From contig JAVBMM010000115.1 of NCBI GenBank assembly GCA_031552425.1, positions 1 through 16,070 on the forward strand: a stretch of 16,070 nt of DNA, read 5' to 3'. Source of the DNA: JAISFI01 sp031552425 (GTDB taxonomy: Bacteria; Bacteroidota; Bacteroidia; Bacteroidales; Azobacteroidaceae). Made by a program: the position numbers and the translations under genes. Shown here piece after piece: positions 13,384 through 16,070 of the stretch. Within the stretch, counting starts at the first letter, position 1. Every line of letters starts with the position of its first letter. The notes below the pieces were generated by a model. The model did no database searches. It was not told the origin of the DNA and worked only from the letters and a program-made list of their open reading frames with translations.

Positions 13384-13423
13384 AAAATGCCTCTTGAATA
13401 TAAATATTCCAAGAGGCATTTTT
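13384..13423 (+). terminator. Intrinsic terminator of rpsP
   Basis: Arms of 13 bp (AAAATGCCTCTTG and CAAGAGGCATTTT) enclose a 13-nt loop that can pair further, ending in a T run. It starts 20 bp after the stop codon. The A tract on the other side would let it work on the minus strand as well. Confidence 0.92.
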
Positions 13424-13523
13424 GTTTACAGGAAAAGGGTTTCCAACGGATGTAAAGACCCTGAAAATTCTATAAAAAAACTTGCATTTTTGAAAAATAG
13501 CAGACTTAAGAAAATAATTCTCT

Positions 13524-13531
13524 TAATTTTG
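13524..13531 (+). promoter_or_regulatory. -7 box of the RND efflux operon
   Basis: TAATTTTG is a perfect match. It places the transcript start near 13537, which rules out the in-frame ATG at 13533 and supports the ATG at 13572. There is no clear -33 TTTG, which may mean the promoter is weak or activator-dependent. Confidence 0.55.
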
Positions 13532-13538
13532 CATGCAA
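13527..13538. repeat. TTTTGCATGCAA palindromic site, copy 2 (RND efflux promoter)
   Basis: Identical over 12 bases to 6284-6295. The 10-bp palindrome TTGCATGCAA covers the end of the -7 box and the predicted start of transcription, a position where a bound repressor would block RNA polymerase. Confidence 0.5.
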
Positions 13539-13571
13539 GAAATTTCTAAAGACCTAAAAAACACTATATAT

Positions 13572-14675
13572 ATGACGAAAAAAACAAAGACAATATTGAT
13601 TGTCGTTATTGTGTTGCTCATTGCCGGGATGGCCATATATCCAACCATAGAAGACACATTCTTTCCAAAAGACAACATTTTACAAAAAGATGCTTCCGGT
13701 AAAGAAAATAAAGGAAAAGGCAGAGATGGTAAAAAACCATTGAATGTAAATGCTCAGATTATTCGTCCTGAAAATTTAAATGATCTTTTTATGACTACAG
13801 GAAGTATAATGCCTGATGAAGAAGTCGATTTGTCATTTGAAACTTCCGGAAAAATTGTGAAGATATATTTCCAAGAAGGAACAACCGTAAATAAAGGGCA
13901 ATTATTGGCAAAGGTGAATGATGAACCTCTTCAGGCAGAATTAAAAAAGCTAGAAGCCCAGATTCCATTGGCAGAAGACCGTGTTTATCGGCAAAAAGCG
14001 TTGTTGGCAAAAGATGCTGTTAGTAAAGAAGCTTATGAGCAGGTAACAACAGAACTTGGAAAATTGAATGCAGACATTGAATTGGTTAAAGCGCGTATTG
14101 CACAAACAGAATTACGTGCTCCTTTTGATGGTATTATAGGTTTGCGTTCTGTTAGTGAGGGACAATATGCTTCACCCACTACAGTTATTGCTAAGTTGAC
14201 AAAAGTTATTCCTCTTAAAATTGAATTTTCTATCAATGAACGTCAAGCAAATGAAATTGATAAAGGAACAAAACTTACTTTTCAGGTACAGGATGATTTG
14301 AATACTTATAGCGCATCTGTTTACGCAGTAGAATCTAAAGTAGATGTAAAAACCAGAACTTTAAAGGCTCGAGCAACTTATCCTAATAGTAATGGTAAGT
14401 TGAAACCTGGTCGTTCTGCATCTATTACTATCCGGTTACATGAAATAAAAAATGCAATTACAGCTCCCAGCGAAGCTATTATTGCTGAAATGGGACGTGA
14501 TATTGCATATGTGTATAAATCCGGTAAAGCGGAACAAGTAGAACTATCCAAAGGCTTACGGACAGAATCAAAAGTTCAAATAATCCGAGGGTTACTTCCT
14601 GGAGACACTCTTATCACTAGCGGTGTAATGCAGCTGAGAAATGGAATGCCTGTAAAAATAGATAATATCAATTAA
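13572..14675 (+). CDS. RND efflux periplasmic adaptor (membrane fusion protein)
   Basis: This 367-residue protein is the adaptor linking an inner-membrane RND pump to an outer-membrane channel. A hydrophobic stretch (TILIVVIVLLIAGMAIYPTI, about residues 7-26) anchors it; there is no lipobox cysteine. Then follow the first half of the lipoyl domain (GSIMPDEEVDLSFETSGKIV, IYFQEGTTVNKGQLLAKVND), an alpha-helical hairpin (QAELKKLEAQIPLAEDRVYR to ADIELVKARIAQTEL), the second lipoyl half (RAPFDGIIGLRSVSEGQYAS) and a beta-barrel plus membrane-proximal domain (LKPGRSASITIRL, ITAPSEAIIAE, GLLPGDTLITSGVMQLRNGM). The ATG at 13572 was preferred over 13533 because the predicted transcript begins between them and the anchor directly follows. 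The pump gene is next on the same strand. The substrate is unknown. Confidence 0.94.
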   Translation: MTKKTKTILIVVIVLLIAGMAIYPTIEDTFFPKDNILQKDASGKENKGKGRDGKKPLNVNAQIIRPENLNDLFMTTGSIMPDEEVDLSFETSGKIVKIYFQEGTTVNKGQLLAKVNDEPLQAELKKLEAQIPLAEDRVYRQKALLAKDAVSKEAYEQVTTELGKLNADIELVKARIAQTELRAPFDGIIGLRSVSEGQYASPTTVIAKLTKVIPLKIEFSINERQANEIDKGTKLTFQVQDDLNTYSASVYAVESKVDVKTRTLKARATYPNSNGKLKPGRSASITIRLHEIKNAITAPSEAIIAEMGRDIAYVYKSGKAEQVELSKGLRTESKVQIIRGLLPGDTLITSGVMQLRNGMPVKIDNIN

Positions 14676-14692
14676 AAAAAAGGAATTATATC

Positions 14693-14740
14693 ATGAAATC
14701 CATAAGTTATTTGGTTTTTCTTGATTTTATCCATGAGTAA
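14693..14740 (+). CDS. Possible 15-codon ORF between adaptor and pump
   Basis: The frame MKSISYLVFLDFIHE has an ATG at 14693 preceded at about 8 bp by AAAAGGAAT, the best Shine-Dalgarno-like sequence in the region. It stops 8 bp before the pump ATG at 14749. It may be a coupling ORF that delivers ribosomes to the pump gene, or chance. It is too short to assign any function. Confidence 0.25.
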   Translation: MKSISYLVFLDFIHE

Positions 14741-14748
14741 AAGATACT

Positions 14749-16070
14749 ATGAATATATCTGAACTTAGCATCAATCGTCCGGTACTTTCCACAGTTTTTA
14801 TATTGTTGATTTTTATTTTTGGAGTAATCGGATACAGTTATTTGGGAGTAAGAGAATATCCTAACGTAGATAATCCTATTATTACAGTCGAAGTAACTTA
14901 CCCTGGAGCTAATGCTGATATTATTGAAAGTCAAATTACAGAACCTCTGGAACAAAATATCAATGGGATTCCTGGGATACGTTCCCTTTCTAGTCAAAGT
15001 ATGCAAGGGCGTTGTCGTATTACTGTGGAGTTTGAATTGAGTGTGGATTTGGAAACGGCGGCTAATGATGTTCGTGACAAAGTTTCCAGAGCTCAACGTT
15101 ATCTTCCACGAGATTGTGATCCTCCTACAGTTTCTAAAGCTGATTCTGATTCAGATCCTATTATGCAGATAACGGTACAAAGTGAAAAACGCTCCCTTCT
15201 TGAGTTAAGTGAAATTGCCGATTTGACTATCAAAGAACGCTTGCAAACCATTCCTAATGTAAGTTCTGTAGCTATTTGGGGAGAAAAAAGGTATTCCATG
15301 AGACTTTGGTTGGATCCGGTGAAAATGGCTGCCTATAGCGTTACTCCCTTAGATATAAAAAATGCAATAGATAAAGAGAATGTAGAACTTCCTTCCGGAA
15401 GTATCGAGGGAAATAAAATTGAATTAGCCATTCGTACATTAGGATTAATGGAAACTCCTGAAGAGTTTAATAATTTGATAATTAGAGAAGATGCATATAA
15501 TATAGTTCGTTTTCGGGATGTTGGTTATGCAGAGCTTGGTCCGGAAGATCAACGTAGTATCATGAAAAAGAATGGGGTTCCTATGGTGGGAGTGGTTATC
15601 ATTCCTCAACCCGGAGCCAATCAAATAGAAATATCAGATGAAGTGCAAATTCGTTTGGATCAAATGAAAAAGGATTTGCCGGATGATGTTGTACTTGGAA
15701 TCGCATTTGACAATACCAAATTTATTCGAGCTTCTATTTTTGAAGTAGAAGAAACGGTATATATTGCTTTCATTCTTGTGGTAATGATTATTTTCTTGTT
15801 TTTACGAGACTGGAGGGTAACATTAGTACCTTGTATCGTTATTCCTGTATCATTGATTGGAGCATTTTTTGTGATGTATGTGGCCGGATTCTCTATCAAT
15901 GTGTTGTCTATGTTGGCAGTAGTATTAGCTGTCGGTTTGGTGGTAGATGATGCTATTGTTGTGACCGAAAATATTTATGTCCGGATAGAGAAAGGAATGT
16001 CGCCTAAAGAAGCAGGAATAGAAGGATCTAAAGAAATCTTTTTTGCAGTTATTTCTACTACAATCACATT
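14749..16070 (+). CDS. RND efflux pump, inner-membrane subunit (AcrB/MexB-like, cut by window end)
   Basis: The first 440 codons of a resistance-nodulation-division pump that uses the proton gradient to export drugs or other toxic compounds. The start MNISELSINRPVLSTVFILL is typical: a short amphipathic piece, then transmembrane helix 1. The porter domain follows: YPGANADIIESQITEPLEQN, the SSQSMQGRCRITVEFELSVD segment, ANDVRDKVSRAQRYLPRDCD, and DPIMQITVQSE. Helices 2-4 come near the end, with IFLFLRDWRVTLVPCIVIPV and VLAVGLVVDDAIVVTENIYV, the latter carrying the Asp pair of helix 4 used for proton transfer. The sequence fits the multidrug (HAE1) group better than metal exporters. The second half and any outer-membrane channel gene are outside the window. 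It is 73 bp after the adaptor gene and in the same operon. Confidence 0.95.
   Translation, partial: MNISELSINRPVLSTVFILLIFIFGVIGYSYLGVREYPNVDNPIITVEVTYPGANADIIESQITEPLEQNINGIPGIRSLSSQSMQGRCRITVEFELSVDLETAANDVRDKVSRAQRYLPRDCDPPTVSKADSDSDPIMQITVQSEKRSLLELSEIADLTIKERLQTIPNVSSVAIWGEKRYSMRLWLDPVKMAAYSVTPLDIKNAIDKENVELPSGSIEGNKIELAIRTLGLMETPEEFNNLIIREDAYNIVRFRDVGYAELGPEDQRSIMKKNGVPMVGVVIIPQPGANQIEISDEVQIRLDQMKKDLPDDVVLGIAFDNTKFIRASIFEVEETVYIAFILVVMIIFLFLRDWRVTLVPCIVIPVSLIGAFFVMYVAGFSINVLSMLAVVLAVGLVVDDAIVVTENIYVRIEKGMSPKEAGIEGSKEIFFAVISTTIT

Noticed and set aside
12913..13419. 168-codon minus-strand frame opposite rpsP
   Set aside because: It is the mirror of the Ala/Glu/Lys-rich S16 extension and runs through its terminator; the Ala/Ser-rich composition follows from that.

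Overview
The window looks like chromosomal DNA of a member of the Bacteroidales (phylum Bacteroidota). Three things point there: many genes are preceded by the Bacteroidota promoter form TTTG-N18..20-TAnnTTTG (clearest before rpsP and tRNA-Pro), Shine-Dalgarno sequences are weak, and one secreted protein ends in a type IX secretion (T9SS) sorting domain. T9SS is absent from Bacteroides itself, so a Dysgonomonas/Paludibacter/Barnesiella-like lineage is more likely, but I cannot name a genus.

Layout. 1-1041 (minus): a copper-type P1B ATPase cut by the window start, preceded by a small secreted protein. 1157-3113 (minus): an NAD(P)-binding oxidoreductase, an AraC-family regulator and a cysteine-rich CGGC protein, each with its own promoter-like sequence. 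3337-4445 (plus): an MmcQ/YjbR protein and a DUF5131 protein with a radical-SAM-like cysteine cluster. Convergent to these, 4450-6236 (minus) is a translationally coupled alkylation-repair pair: Ada (methyl-transferring activator) and an AlkD-like DNA glycosylase. 6383-7789 (minus): an MdtD-like 14-helix MFS transporter. 7861-8239: tRNA-Ser(GGA) and tRNA-Phe(GAA) on minus, divergent from tRNA-Pro(CGG) on plus. 8240-8725 has no credible gene. 8726-10045 (plus): a secreted T9SS cargo protein with YD/RHS-like motifs. 10046-10335 holds hairpins and a candidate small RNA on the minus strand. 10336-12605 (minus): a housekeeping operon of DUF5063 protein, DEDDy 3'-5' exonuclease and RlmI-like rRNA methyltransferase. 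12797-13363 (plus): rpsP with a long C-terminal extension, closed by a strong terminator. 13572 to the window end (plus): an RND efflux adaptor and its inner-membrane pump, the pump cut by the edge.

How they work together. The window is mostly core metabolism and stress defence: metal export, alkylation repair, two drug-efflux systems and translation. I see no mobile element, CRISPR array, phage or defence island, and no convincing new multi-gene system. The most interesting signals are regulatory: a roughly 70-nt promoter-to-terminator unit on the minus strand near 10180-10262; an identical 12-base palindromic site (TTTTGCATGCAA) in both the ada and RND-efflux promoters; and a 9-bp inverted repeat over the promoter of the oxidoreductase gene.
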